Below the pieces are notes generated by a model. It ran no database searches. It saw only the letters and a list, made by a program, of their open reading frames with translations, and had not been told where the DNA came from. A DNA stretch of 64,000 bases from Rhynchospora pubera (lineage: Eukaryota; Streptophyta; Magnoliopsida; Poales; Cyperaceae). This document shows positions 36,371-48,575 of the stretch, in pieces. The stretch covers positions 81,573,002-81,637,001 of the forward strand of contig CM051463.1 of assembly GCA_028095005.1 (NCBI GenBank), in the 5' to 3' direction. The translations under genes and the position numbers were made by a program. Within the stretch, counting starts at the first letter, position 1. Each line of letters starts with the position of its first letter.

Positions 36371-36901
36371 TAATTAGGTTTATGCCACTGAAAAATTAGA
36401 AATTAAAGAAATACCACTACTAAATGACATATTATTTTTATGCCATCACTGAATGATAAACTTAGATTTATGCCACCGGATAATTAATTTGACCATTGTA
36501 GCCTTTTAAATATGTCATTATAAGATAATAAAATTAGAAATATGTCACCGTTAACTAAATAAGTGATTTTACACCATCAACAAAAGATTAATTTAAAATT
36601 TCAAAAGTTAAAATTTTAATATTTTAAATTCAATTTTTTTCAATTTTTAAATTCTTCAATTATTAAAATTTTGAATGTTCGAAATTTTAAAATTTTGTAA
36701 ATCCAAAATTCGAAAATTGAAAATTTGTAAATCTAAAATTTCAAACTTTAAAATTTCAAATTCAATTCATGTCATTAATTTTATTTTTTCACTTCTTAAT
36801 ATGAGAGGGTATTTTGGATATTTTTAAAAAGTTAGAGTGATATTTCTCTAATTTGAGTGGCGTATCTCTAATTTTGTTCGAAAATAATGGCATAAAAATC
36901 T
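36371..36901. mobile_element. Inverted-repeat insertion of about 530 bp (MITE-like)
   Basis: Present only in unit B; unit A runs straight from the microsatellite into aatacatttcaaatagg. The ends are imperfect inverted copies (tttatgccactgaaaaattag versus ctaattttgttcgaaaataatggcataaa). The middle is self-complementary AAATTTC/GAAATTT-rich sequence. No coding region. Confidence 0.6.
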
Positions 36902-37121
36902 AAATACATTTCAAATAGGACCATATTTTCAACTAAAATGGTAAAAATTGTAATAGTAGAACTTACTCTTCAAAAAAATAAAAAAATAGAAAAACATGTA
37001 GGTAACCTAAACAATTTAAGCATACAATCTAGACATAAAAAAGAAAAAAAAATGTCAGTCATTTGCATTTCAGTGAAAATACAAATGTATTAACAATAGC
37101 CCAATTACATATGCTTTTCCT

Positions 37122-37138
37122 CCCCCCCCCCCCCCCCC
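37122..37138. repeat. Poly-C run (17 nt)
   Basis: Homopolymer at a site that is T/C-rich in unit A (near 25360). Length may be uncertain in assembly. Confidence 0.8.
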
Positions 37139-37380
37139 TAATTTTCTGGTTGAAGAATTTTACTAATAAAATTTTTCAAATTCCTCGTCTGTTCAAATCT
37201 GATCAGAATACTATTAATATAATTAACTTCTTTATACAAATATTCATTAAGTTGGATCAATTACTGTAATCTTACACCAAAATCATATAGTTGAAATGCA
37301 CAATACGGAAGTTTGCTAAGTCACTACATGCTTCATGTGAAAACATTATAAACGACTTTCCACGCGATCTGTGATAAAAA

Positions 37381-37564
37381 GTCTAAGCCTTTTATCCCAA
37401 ACAAGTTGGGGTAGGCTAGAAATGACACCCCCGACCCTGGTCATTTCTTGTATATATGGCTGAGGTTTTACGCTGGCTCGCCAAGCCTATCGCAAGCATG
37501 CGGGCTTGAACCCTGGACCTCTTAGAAGAGAGCCAAGTGCTCTTACCACCTGAGCTACTAGACC
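37381..37564 (-). mobile_element. Au-like tRNA-derived SINE
   Basis: The minus strand starts GGTCTAGTAGCTCAGGTGGT (tRNA-like A box). It has the B box GGGTTCAAGCCC and ends AGCCTACCCCAACTTGTTTG followed by GGATAAAAGGCTTA. That tail resembles the conserved 3' end of the plant Au SINE family as I remember it. It is absent from unit A, so it arrived after the duplication or was lost there. Confidence 0.8.
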
Positions 37565-37580
37565 AATGGAAAATTCTTCG

Positions 37581-37728
37581 GGCGGTTTGGATCGCTTAGG
37601 AATAAGAGGAATAGCTTATTTCTAGGCGGAAATATTGGGAAGTGTGTAATTTTATGAAGAATTTGGATGATTAGAAATAAATTTCTATCTAGGAAGAGCC
37701 TATTTCTATTATTCCTAACCAAACGAGT
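37581..37728. mobile_element. MITE with GGTTTGGAT/AACCAAAC ends
   Basis: The left end cgggcggtttggatcg and right end taaccaaacgagtg are imperfect inverted repeats, in the same style as the 661, 2633 and 6740 elements. It is absent from unit A, where gtgataatccacag is continuous. Confidence 0.6.
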
Positions 37729-37800
37729 GATAATCCACAGTTCGTTCTTTAAAATCTTCTGGAAATCTACATTCTCATTATAGTTCATACTCTGTAATTG

Positions 37801-39592
37801 TACATTGATGAACATGAATATGACATGGTATTTATGTCCGGTTAAGCCTAATTATCGTCCTAACTTTTGTCCTTTTCACGTTCATTTTACATCATTTTGT
37901 CTATTTTTGCACGAAAGATCGAGATACTGCCGATTTGTTGTTTTTGCTCTATTTCAGAGTTGAGGGTGCACCCGCATCCCAAGGTGCATCCTGGCGCATG
38001 CTTGAAGACAATGAATATGCTGCAGTCTGTGAGTGCACCCGCATCCCAGGGTGCATCCCGAGACAGATTTGGAAACCATGCTGTGTCTTAAGCGACAGCT
38101 TGCTATCTCTGTGATCCGATTTCCTTTATTGCAAGGCTGAAATGGAATGTGATTCAAGTCCTCCAGGCTGAAAAAGAGAAAATTAAGGAGGACATCAAGG
38201 AACGATTAATGAGGCCAGTAATAAAAGGAAGAAAAGTTGCTGTCCAATCTCTACAGACTCTCTCACCCTTCTCAATTCCAGATCTACTCTTCCCCCCTTC
38301 TCTCCCTGGTCGAATTTTGACCTAGGGCTTCGGCCCTGGTCTCTCTTAGGACGGCAGCTGCCTCTCCCATGGTGACAGCAAGGAGAAGGCGTGCACACCC
38401 GAGCCTAGAGATGAAAGCCAAGGAGATTGGTTGCATCTTTATCTTTTTCTCTCTTGTGATGCTTGTGTTCAAACTTGTTTTGTTTTATTTCTGTTTCATG
38501 AGTAGCTAAAATAATTTTAGGATTATGATGTAGCTCTTACTCTTGGTTGAATTAATGTAGCATTTATTTTAGTTATTATGGGTGGTTGTTGCTAATTCTG
38601 TCTAATGTGATGTGCGGTTTATTTGATCACTTGCACGCTTGTTTCAATATCTGATTGAAATTATCATTGAGTAGTTAGACACAAAGGTATGGTTGATTCT
38701 CTTAACTTTTTAGCAATCCGCTTAGACTATTTGTTTATGGTCTAAGTAGACAGATTCAAAGGGAGGTTAAGATAGACTATTACCAAACGGTCCGCTCAAG
38801 TTAATGGATTTCTGATTTAGACAAGTAGACATGCACAAAAGTACTTATAAACCACTTATTAACACTATTCTTTTATTTCCATTGTATGTGTTTTTATCCA
38901 ATTCTTGCCCGCTTGAGATTTGTTTGTAGGAAGTAGTATGAGTAGCTAGACACAAGGGTGTAGCTGATTTTTCTATTTTCCTAGCAATCCGCTTAAACTA
39001 GCAAGTTGTTAGTTTAGGTAGTCAGATTCAAGAGGAAATTAGAATAGGTTATTACCAAACGGTCCGCTTGTATTAATGGATTACAAACTTAAATCAAGTA
39101 GCCAGGCACAAAAGAATTGCATAAAGTACGTGTGATGAGACCCCCATAATTCTAAGTAAATTGTTGCGTTAACTCAAGTAGAGCATAGTGGCGAAATCAT
39201 AATCCTAACAAAAAATATAATTATTTTCTGTTAAGAGTGCACTTGCATCGTAGACTGCATCCTGTTTTACCAGTAGCATCCTAGCCTGCATCCTGTTTCA
39301 GCACTTCACCTGCATCCTTGGTCGCACTCAGTCCAGTGCGACTGCATCCCATACTGCACTAGCATTTGCATTATTTATTTACTTTCCTGTTTTACCCCTG
39401 TAGTTTCAATACCAATCCAACTATTTGTCAGGTCTAGATTACCCAAAGTTGTTAGTCCGGTAATTCTAAACCGCCTCCCTGTGGGATCGACCCCTAAGTA
39501 CTACGCGGTAGGATAATGCGCTTGCATTCCGACCAAATAGGGTTAGGGTTTTTATTTAGTCTTGTGTACCCTAAAAAGCACACATCATACAT
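37801..39592. mobile_element. Solo LTR (Ty3/gypsy-like), 1782 bp
   Basis: The insert 37806-39587 begins TGATG and ends CATCA. It is flanked by perfect TACAT target-site duplications (37801-37805 and 39588-39592). Unit A has the near-empty site (ctctgtaattacatcatcag). No internal domain is present. The stretch ctgtgggatcgacccctaag near its end resembles 3' LTR sequences of plant gypsy elements. It contains an internal imperfect direct repeat (about 38669-38840 and 38937-39110) and clustered gtgcatcc motifs near 37970-38060. Confidence 0.88.
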
Positions 39593-39907
39593 CATCAGTT
39601 TGTTCCCTTTTAGTATCTTTGTGCAACGTTTAATTTCAACATTTTAACAGGAAAGTCAAGTCTAGTAAATCTTGAAACTATATTAACTAGACTTGAAACT
39701 ATGCTACCGTATACTTGTCAATTATACGCTTCATAATTTGCGCATGACTACTCTTTTGCTTTAATATGACGGGAAAGAGAAGGTAAAATAAATTGTACAA
39801 ATTTAACTACATGAATATTGAGAAAGCTGTTTTGTCTCTCGTATACAAGATAAAAGATTTTCAAATCATAACTTTTCTATCATCTAACACCTGATCTTTG
39901 CTTTAAA

Positions 39908-42900
39908 TTACACAACAGTTGACCGTTTACCCCCAATATATTGCCTGTTATGTCTAGAAAACTTCAATATAGATTTCCTCTTGAACAAGAAACAAAGAAA
40001 CAAAAGAATAAGAAAAGCAAAAATATACAACTCCATGTGAATTCTCTTAAAGAACTGAAGCAACTTTGTATTTCCTATGCCTTCACAATTGCAGTTGCAA
40101 TTACAATCGCAACCTTTTTTAGGTTTTGCTTCTTTATTGATGCTTTCTTCTGGGTTCAGAATGAAGTCCAGGTTTACACCTTCATCACCTATCTGTATTT
40201 GCGTAGATTTTGTTTGGTAACCAGGCATGGATGCAATTACTACAGAGAAAATAAAAGGTTCAACAAAGAAATTACTGCTCACAGCCAATTTGATATGTAT
40301 GCCTGCAAATGCTCAAAATTTTACATGATATTTTTTTTCTAAATTGCTGACATATGATGCATAATCCTACAATAACGTGGGAAAAAATATTGCGCCCCTG
40401 GAAAACATAAATGTATATATTCCCATTCCCCCAATTTTGCTCAAAAATTGCAGAACCTACTGTTCTGATTTTCACTGTTTTATCTTCCTAAGATCCTATA
40501 TATATATAGAGAGAGAGAGAGTTTTGCTACTCACCAAGGGTATGTGAGTCGCGATCAAAACTCCTAGATCTGGTTCAAAATGACCGATCCAAATCGTCTA
40601 ATACGATCTCCCTATTGAAATCTCCATGCTGACTAAATTTTATATTTTTTTCGAAATTTTTAAGTATTTTTATGAAATTTTCGAAAATCGTTAATCTAAT
40701 TAGTTCTAAACCATTCAAAAACAGCAGTTTTTAAAAAATCCAAAAAAAAAAACTTAAAATTTTCAAAAAAATATAAAATTTGGTCTACATGGAGATTTCA
40801 ATAGGGAGATTGTATTGGACAGTTTGGATCGGTCATTTTGAACAAGATCTAAGAGTAGCAAAACTCCATATGTATGAAAGGAAAAAGAAAAAGGCAATTC
40901 AGGCATTAAAAAACATCAGCATAGTGGTGTACATGACACATACCCCTAAACTACATGGACATTTGAGACATCACCTCTTTGCACTAGTATGAAAGAGAAC
41001 TTATATATTATAGGGCCTCACTAAACTTTAGTGCTTATTCTTAAACAGTTAGAAATAGTCATAGTTGGGTGCCAAGATTATTATTACATCAATATTAATT
41101 TATAAGGGTACTACTATGTTGTTTCTGTACCTTTATAACTACCCCTGGGGGCAAGAATGCGATGATAGTCTCCATATATGCTGCTAGCTCTAACCTGAAA
41201 TTACCATGACACAGTAAAATTTAGTATTCTCTAACATATTTGCTAAGTGCTTGCTAGGCAGGCTGGACAAAGTTATCTTTCATGTTTGATTTAATTTGTG
41301 TGACATTTTTTGTGGCTGAATTAGGGGAAAATTGACAACTGCATAAGAAAAATATTTTTTTTTATTAAGTATTAATATTAAATTAACCGTGTAATTGATT
41401 CCCTCCACAATCACAGAAGCTGGTAAAGGAAAGCCTGTTTCTCCAGAAAATACCCTTCCATGAACTCCAGCCTGAAGAAATATTAGAATTGAAACTCAGA
41501 AAGAGAATTTCCACAAAGAACACTACATTTTTCTAAGTTGCAAAGAAGACTTCCATACTTAGGCAGATGTAACAAGTTGAAACCAATCCAAACTTTTACA
41601 AGGATCTTAACAAGTTAATAATAAAGAAGGCAGAGGCCTTTTACAAGTATTTTATTCAAAAGTAGAAACAATGGCAAACAATATAAAGACAAAACCATGT
41701 AAATTTACCTTCACAAGACTAGCAATGAGAGTCAACATGCTCATTCTATTGTGTTCCCATAACACATCTAGCTATAAATTTAAAAAGACATTACATTACA
41801 TTAGAAAACAGAATAAAAATAAAATTAATGACAAAAATATCTCTGTGGCAATAACCTCCTTAGCTTTAGGCCATTTGATGTCACTTATTTCAAGTGTTAT
41901 CTCAAAACAGCCTCCATGTATGTAGTTCCAGTCTTGCATACCACCATATATAGGGTACCTGCCAGTAACCAAAAGTAATAAGTGATGAGACTTCATATAT
42001 CCAAAATTTAATTACTTGATTGCATCTTTTATATCCAAATATATAATAAAACTACCAAAATGCCCCATTGATGATGCCTCCAGGAAATTCTTTACTTAAA
42101 GACATATTATAGTGTGATCGACTGTATACCGTCGCCATGAACTGAAAAGCTGCATCATCAGGGCATGCATAATATTTATTCCTATAAAACCCAAAAAAAA
42201 TAGATTAGAAAAACTAATGAGCACAAATGATATAAAGGGAGAGAACAAAAATTACCACACTAGTTACCTTTTATCTTGTGATCCATCCCATGGATAATTT
42301 GCAACAAGCGCCCCCTACAAAATACGAATTTTCAATGCATCACGAAGGACTAATTAAACAATTCCATTCAGCGCTGAACTAATAATATAAATATCTGAAA
42401 TACCTAAGGAAATAAGGATAACTATATTCAGTTTTATAGGTATTTCATATCCATTTTACTCTTGAAAATAATTAAATAATTAAATAAATTGAACAATTGA
42501 TATTCCTAAAGAGTACCCCGTGTAAGCTTGCAGATGCTGTGAAATGCTCTTTTTTTAGCCAATTCATAATAGCTATTGTTTCAGGTTGCCTCATGCTCTC
42601 CACATCATTAATAGGGAAGAACTTTGAAAAATAGCCACATTAATAGTTCAATTAGCAGATGCCAAACAACTGAACAAGAGAATAGGAGTAATATAAAAGC
42701 AAAAACCAGTTGAAATACTTGGTCAGGAAAATCTCTGTTTAGGTCAACATTATTTGCATTGCCACGCCTTCGGAGAGCAAATCCATCAGGGTTCATTGAG
42801 GGAAGGAGGTGAAGGTGAACCTTTTCTACAATCAAGTTTGCCTGTAAAATAAAATTGGAGAAAAGATAGTTCTACAAAATACAACAAAAGGAAATGGATA

Positions 42901-44736
42901 AAGCTAATTAATTGACAGGTAGTCTAATTTTGCATTTTGACTTGTTTCTTCACATTAGGTTAAAGACAATGCCGGAAAGGAAGACCAAGTCATTTTTCAG
43001 AAACTAGTCTGTAAAGTTGATATTCAAACATTTAGAGAAAAGATACCAGATAACAAAGTTCTAGAGTAATTACCAAGGGGTCTTTCATGTAATTATCACA
43101 CAGCCAGTTAGCTAAGCGCATAAGTAGCTCTCTCCCAACTGGTTCGTCACCATGCACATTTCCAATATACTGTTATAAATTGGTAAATGAAAACATTACA
43201 AAGTACTTCTAGTTTTCCATCATGTGCTTAACCAATCATGATAGACACATATAATAATATCAGTGAACACAAAATGTAACAGGTGATAAAAAGGATAATT
43301 AGAAAAACTTGTACCACACCAGACTGTTACTTGAATGAAATTCACAAATAAGAATTTAAATATAGGTTGAGAGAGAAGCAACACTAACTTTAAATGAAGG
43401 CTCTGGTTCTTTCTTTCCCGGTTTGTCAGAGATCTCAATCACCCACTACATAAATAATTAAATGTTAAGAGGATAACCCCAAAAAAAAGTAAATTTGCAT
43501 CCTTTTAAAATATGGTTGGTTATTTAGATGTGCATACCAGTGGAAATCCTTGCACGCTCTCTCCTATGCTGAAAGAAGTTAATTATATAATCCCTCGAAG
43601 AGGTAAAACCGTAAAAGAATAAATAAATAAGGAACAAATAATTAATCATACTGAAACAATAAAAAGTCAGCAGAAATGTGGTGGGAAAACTGTTGGATGG
43701 ATCTAAATGTATGGGCCCACAAATCATTTACTGTCTACCAATACCAGACGTGACCAGTCTGGGATGGTAAATACAGTAAATTTGTATTTCAGTTCAGTTA
43801 AAACATGTTAATAAAGTACAAATGGCTTAGCATATTAAGGTTACTAGGCTACTTGCAATAGGTCATGCATTCAATCCCCAAAATAAGCACAAATTAGAGG
43901 ATGTGGAACATGCGAGCTTTCTTTACTTGATTAAAATAGATTGCTGAATAGTGCTCTGATTTTAATGTACCTGTATACATATGATATGTTAGCACATCTC
44001 TTTCCAAACTCCTTTATGGACTTTTCCATCTCAAAATTACTCATATACCCCTGAGTAATTTCTTCCCTAAAGAAAATAAAGTAAACAAATAATGTGATTA
44101 AGGTCTGATAGCATCAGAAAACACATTCCAGAGTCAGATAACAGTCAAGATTATGTTCTTCTTGGCTTTATTTATATTTGTTTTGTGACTCTAATTAATT
44201 GCTGATCGAGAATTAAATTCAGAATCCATCAAATCTAATTGTAGAGTTCATATGAAACAGACTATAATAATACATGGGAGGAAAATACAAATGAAGTCTA
44301 TTTGACAGCAACAGCATACCTAAGTGGAGGTTCTTTTGCTTCGAAAAGATGTCTCGTTAGGAAACCTTTGCTGCGATTCATTGGGCCTAGATTATGAATA
44401 GGTAAACAATACTCAGAAAAATGAAGTGATTGGTACAATTCAAAACTGTCAGAATTATATGTGTACTCAATTCATAACTCATGAGATTGAATTTATACTT
44501 TGCTTGGATACTGACAAGAAAAATTGTTAGTGAGTTGTAATTCTTGAGCTTTTGTAACAATAATATGTCTAACATTTGAGATGGGCATTTGCTTCAATTT
44601 AGTTTATCAGAATTCTGAGCAAGAGACCTGAGAGGAAGGAGATCCGGTCGCCACCTCTGGCAACGGCGTTAAAAGGAAAGAAAGAGAGAAGCGCGAACAC
44701 GAAAACTGAGACGGAGATGCGCCCCGTTGAATCCAT
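39908..44736 (-). CDS. SOL1: SOL1-like carboxypeptidase (M14, CLE-propeptide trimming), 15 exons, 500 aa
   Basis: Zn carboxypeptidase of the D/E subfamily. In Arabidopsis SOL1 removes a C-terminal Arg from CLE19 precursor in endomembranes. Exons: 44736-44628, 44386-44320, 44066-43971, 43568-43538, 43445-43389, 43169-43074, 42841-42719, 42621-42517, 42314-42268, 42181-42056, 41958-41856, 41771-41709, 41471-41388, 41194-41131, 40239-39908. They sum to 1503 bp with consistent phases. A signal peptide (VSVFVFALLSFFPF) leads. Zn ligands lie in NVHGDEP and the later SLHGG; LNRDFPD binds substrate; the catalytic Glu lies in FEITLEISD. The regulatory beta domain (AGVHGRVFSG to PGYQTKST) is followed by a Cys-rich patch and a C-terminal membrane segment (YIFAFLILLFLCFLF). 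All key residues are present. Confidence 0.95.
40521..40865. mobile_element. Foldback MITE in the last SOL1 intron
   Basis: GTTTTGCTACT at the left is answered by AGTAGCAAAAC at the right. Long arms around gaccgatccaaa, tctccctattgaaatctcca and ctaaattttatattttt are complementary to the right arm, giving a roughly 345-bp hairpin. A (GA)n tract abuts the left end, so the target-site duplication is unclear. Confidence 0.7.
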
Positions 44737-45486
44737 GGATGGATTGATTGATTGATTGATTTCCCTCAAGTTTGCAACTCTCTCTCTCTCTCTGGATCCA
44801 GTGATGCGAAGGTAACGAATGAATCGTTTAAAAGATATTAAGATATATGCTTTCATGCTATTGTTCATTCTTCACTGCCTTCATTTCATTTGATTTGATT
44901 CCTTCAAACTGACTAATGGTAATTGAGATCTGCTAATTTTTTAATATCACAATATCATTCATTATCACATGCGCTTGTTTCTTTTTTTTTCCCCTTTGAC
45001 CAAATTAATTAGTTTTGGTTTCTATTTATTGGGCCTCAACTTTTCACAGGTCTAAAGGAAACTCACCACATTGGTAAATTTATATCTTTGCTAAAATTTT
45101 CAAATTGCCAAAGCATCCTTTCAGTTTCAGCTTTCATGTCAATATATGTACAATGTTTTGGTTAAGACTTAAGAGCATCACAAGCCCATATTATATGAAA
45201 CTTTACATTCTTTTTTTTTTATGGTTATTAAGAACACTCAAACATAAGGTGTGATATACTGATATAGTGATTTCTAACCTTTGATTTCACACCGTGAATT
45301 GGTCTTTATTATTAAAAAAAAATCCCAGTTTTGCTCTCATCTAAATGTATGACAACAGTGATATGATATGATATCATTTTTTAAGAATATCAAGTTTAAT
45401 GTATAAAAAAAATACATATTATAACCGGCCACTTCAAATCCTGGATCTTTCACTGCCCCTGAGTACATCGGAATTTTATTTTATAA
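44737..45486. other. SOL1 upstream region
   Basis: Contains (ATTG)n at about 44742-44760 and a (TC)n tract near 44779-44795 just before the SOL1 start, followed by AT-rich DNA up to the Helitron end. No gene seen. Confidence 0.6.
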
Positions 45487-46292
45487 CTAGCATATACGCC
45501 CATCCAAATGTATGGGCAAACCTTTACAAAACAACTTTTTTTTTTATTGAAACTTAAAGTACTACTTGTATAGCTCCAAACATTAGTTAATCACAACAAA
45601 GATGTTTATTAAATGGTCATGGATGCAGAAACACATAGACACAAGTATCTAGAATAAAATCAAAATTCCAATAATATAGCTGAATATAAACTATAGTACT
45701 GTTTCAATCTTGAAATATGCTTACCATATTTATTCTATTATTAACACGAACTCGGAGAATTATTTAAAATCATCTATTTGTACTTCATCTACGCTCATAG
45801 TAAAGTCAAAATTGTATACTATGCTTGTGTACACTAAGTCTTCCTTATATACAAACTACAGTTGTCCCCCAGAAACAAAATCTTTAACAATAACTTTATG
45901 TTAATTTCAACAAACTTAAATTCGAGTAACACCTTGATATCTTCAGAGCACCTGAAGTTAGCAAATAAGATGAATTAGTGTCTGGAAATCGAACAGAATA
46001 GTATGATGCACATCATCATATTTATTTCCTTAGGGGTTATTTAAAGACATTGTATGGTTAAACTTGCAATTAATAGTTAACTCCATGAATCATGTTTAAC
46101 TTGTATGGTTTTCGAGAGAAATGAGCGCCGTCGTCAGTCTTATGCGTGAAAACACTATACCTCGCTAGGTTACAGAAAGCTCCAAATGAGAGAGACAGGC
46201 AGGGACAAATTACAATCGTCATTATCAGAAATTAATATACTTTGCAGTAACTTTGTTCTTTTAATATCGTTTAAGGTATATAATTTTCATAC

Positions 46293-46566
46293 CTATAAAT
46301 TAATTCCTTGCCTGTGAGAATTTCCCACATCACAATTCCAAAGGAACACATATCAATCTACACAGGAAAAAATTTCAAATGTTTTTGTAAAACCTCAAAC
46401 AATAAGAAAGAAATTGTCTAATGAGAAGGGAATTTGAAATCACCTTCTCTGAAACTTTATTGTTGCTCATGCTAAGCTGTTCTGGTGCCATCCATGGAAG
46501 TGTTCCCCTCATACCACCTAAGACCATTGTCGTGTCTTTCATTTTTGACAGGTCGAAATCAGCCAC
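46293..46566 (-). pseudogene. Captured Raf-like MAPKKK kinase fragment, two exons
   Basis: Exon 46566-46444 encodes VADFDLSKMKD through MRGTLPWMAPEQL to KVSEK. Exon 46357-46293 encodes IDMCSFGIVMWEILTGKEL. This is the activation-segment and helix-F part of a plant Raf-like kinase. The DFG motif reads DFD here, and the N-lobe, catalytic loop and C-lobe end are absent, so it cannot be a kinase. GT-AG splice sites are kept. It lies inside the Helitron. Confidence 0.85.
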
Positions 46567-47271
46567 CTAAAATATAGTTCTAAAAAAATAATCAATTTAA
46601 GAACCTTTGATTCAGTATTTTAAATTGAAATTAGGTAAGATAGAAATTAGGATTCAAACTGAAAAAACCTCCCCTTTTACTTTAGTACTTTTCCTTCCAC
46701 ATACCTTTCAAATGAGAAACCCCAACATCAGTGAACTTACAATACGACATTAGCAATTTCTTTCAGGTTTGTCAGACCTGCAATTTCATACATGCCAAAT
46801 TAGGTCTTACCTTGATATAGAAAACATTTAGAAACTTCAACAAAATAATGTAAAGCAAAAAAGAAGGAAGAAGTAAACATGGAGACTGCCGAGATCTGAT
46901 TTTGAAATGAAGCTCGTACACTAAGGCTTCGCTCACTCCAAGACAAAAAGAAATGAGGAAAAGCAAAATGAGCAGCATAAAAAGATTTGATTTCAATTTA
47001 TACAGATGCATGCATAAAAAATCAATGATCTCACTATGCTCTCATGTCTATAAACAATTGAGGCTTACAAATTCATAAACAATTAAGAGACTTGAATCTG
47101 TAAATATAAATCAATGATAACTTGCACAACTGAATGGGTAACTTTACAAATAAGCCCTCAAACCCACACCTCATTAAACCGTTTTAATTGAGGTATTTGC
47201 AACCATAAGCTGGGAATCGTCAGAATAATGATAAAAAAGACAAAAATTTTTAGAGAAAATAGATAGAAAAC

Positions 47272-47370
47272 CTTTCATGTTGTAGTATTGATTCTTAAAA
47301 TCAACATCCTGCTCTTCAGGTTCTTCATTGGAGTAATGAAATCCATAATCCTCTATATCCGTATCAGCAT
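47272..47370 (-). pseudogene. Captured COP9 signalosome subunit 2 (CSN2) exon
   Basis: The 99-bp segment encodes ADTDIEDYGFHYSNEEPEEQ followed by DVDFKNQYYNMK. This matches the acidic N-terminus of plant CSN2 (typical DxEDYGFEYSDEEPEEQ and ENQYYNSKG, from memory of the family). It has an AG acceptor and GT donor. No downstream PCI-domain exons are present. Located inside the Helitron. Confidence 0.85.
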
Positions 47371-47943
47371 CTACGATAGAGAGGAAAAAACACAAAATTA
47401 ATTAAAAATCAACTAAACAGAAAAAAGGATGAATTTGCGGATAATGCCAGACTCTGTGTAAATGGGGAAATTAACAGCTGAACCCTAGAGACATCAATGG
47501 GGAAATTAACAGCATTTGAACCAAACTTACATAAATAAAGTGTAACTTGTTCAATAAACACAAAATGGACCTGCTCGCAAGCTGAACCCAAGTTCCCAAC
47601 TACTGACTCTGGTAAGACCAAGAATTTCAAATTGAGCAGTTTGGTCTTTGCTGTTACTGTATATATCAGTAACATACCATTTTGCCAAAAAAAGTTATGC
47701 TGTTAATAATACCCTTAATTATAAGTCAATTTTGCGAAAAAGGAAAGGTATTTAAAAAAGCAGTGAGTATGATTGTTCGACTTGCTTAAATTGGTCATTC
47801 AGTGAGCTATTATTGAATAATTTCACTCCAATAACTCTTCCAACATAACTCTCCTTATGTATTCTTCTTTTAGGAGATGAAGATACAAATCTATTGTTCC
47901 TTCTGGTACAAACCATCCTGAGATTATAGAATGACCTAGTTAC

Positions 47944-48200
47944 CTGCGGTTAATGGTTTTGATGGCCTCGTCGAGAGTGAAGGAGGAGGTCTGGAGGGAG
48001 GCGAGGTCGATGAGGAGCTCGATGGCCTTGAGGTGGTTGGCTCGGCAGGCCTGGATCTTCTGGTCATCGCGGGCAAGGCCGGCAGAGGACCCGTCAGAGG
48101 CGTGGAAGAGCTCAAAGTGGGGGAGCTTGGAGCCGGCGGCGTTGTCCTGGTTGGATCGTACCTCGAGAGATGCTGACTTGATGGACTCTCGGAAGGAGTG
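47944..48200 (-). pseudogene. Captured V-ATPase subunit D fragment
   Basis: Encodes SASLEVRSNQDNAAGSKLPH, then ACRANHLKAIELLIDLASLQ and TSSFTLDEAIKTINRR. This is the central coiled-coil part of vacuolar H+-ATPase subunit D. The N-terminal about 100 residues and the C-terminal part after NRR are missing; the fragment ends at a GT donor. Base composition is more GC-rich than the surroundings. An overlapping Ser/Pro-rich frame is a shadow. Confidence 0.85.
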
Positions 48201-48479
48201 AAGAGGACGCATGGAGCAAGGTGAGGGAGGGGCGGAGATGGCGAAGAGATGAGGAGGGACGGTTTCACGAGAGAGAAAAAAAGGTGGAACGAACATCAGG
48301 GAGCGACGCTACTCATATTCCAAAGTTGTTAGAGGGGGAAGGAGAGAGGGAGGGGAGGGAGCCAGCGGCGATGGATCATGCGGCGCTAGGGTTAGAGAAT
48401 ACATAATGAGCGAAACTAAAAAAAGAAAGATAAGGGGGAGCGGCTCGAAAATAAGAGGCGCAAAATAAGAGAACAAAAA

Positions 48480-48575
48480 TGAGAAATAATATGTACAAGC
48501 GAAGACTCGAACTCGCGCGAATAGCTTCGAAAGTTCGCTTAAGAACGATCCCACCGCCCAGCCAGTTTCAGATAA
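48480..48575 (-). other. tRNA-like (SINE-head-like) segment inside the Helitron
   Basis: The minus strand GGCTGGGCGGTGGGATCGTT with the later CGCGAGTTCGAGTCTTCGC resembles pol III A and B boxes at about tRNA spacing. No SINE tail is identified. Weak. Confidence 0.3.

Larger units (their letters stand above)
30302..41695. repeat. Tandem duplication unit B (carries CYP78A copy B)
   Basis: Starts with GUF1 3'-flank-like DNA (aaaacaatgatcatgattt) and ends inside the intact SOL1 gene near 41695. The 5-bp AAAAC shared by both parent ends sits at the junction, suggesting a microhomology-mediated duplication. Unit B lacks the copia insertion but has gained a SINE, a solo LTR and small inverted-repeat elements. 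Confidence 0.85.

Noticed and set aside
36161..36373. Asparagine-rich open frame
   Set aside because: Translation of the (AAT)n microsatellite.
47936..48268. Ser/Pro-rich minus-strand frame
   Set aside because: Out-of-frame translation of the V-ATPase D fragment and its GC-rich flank.
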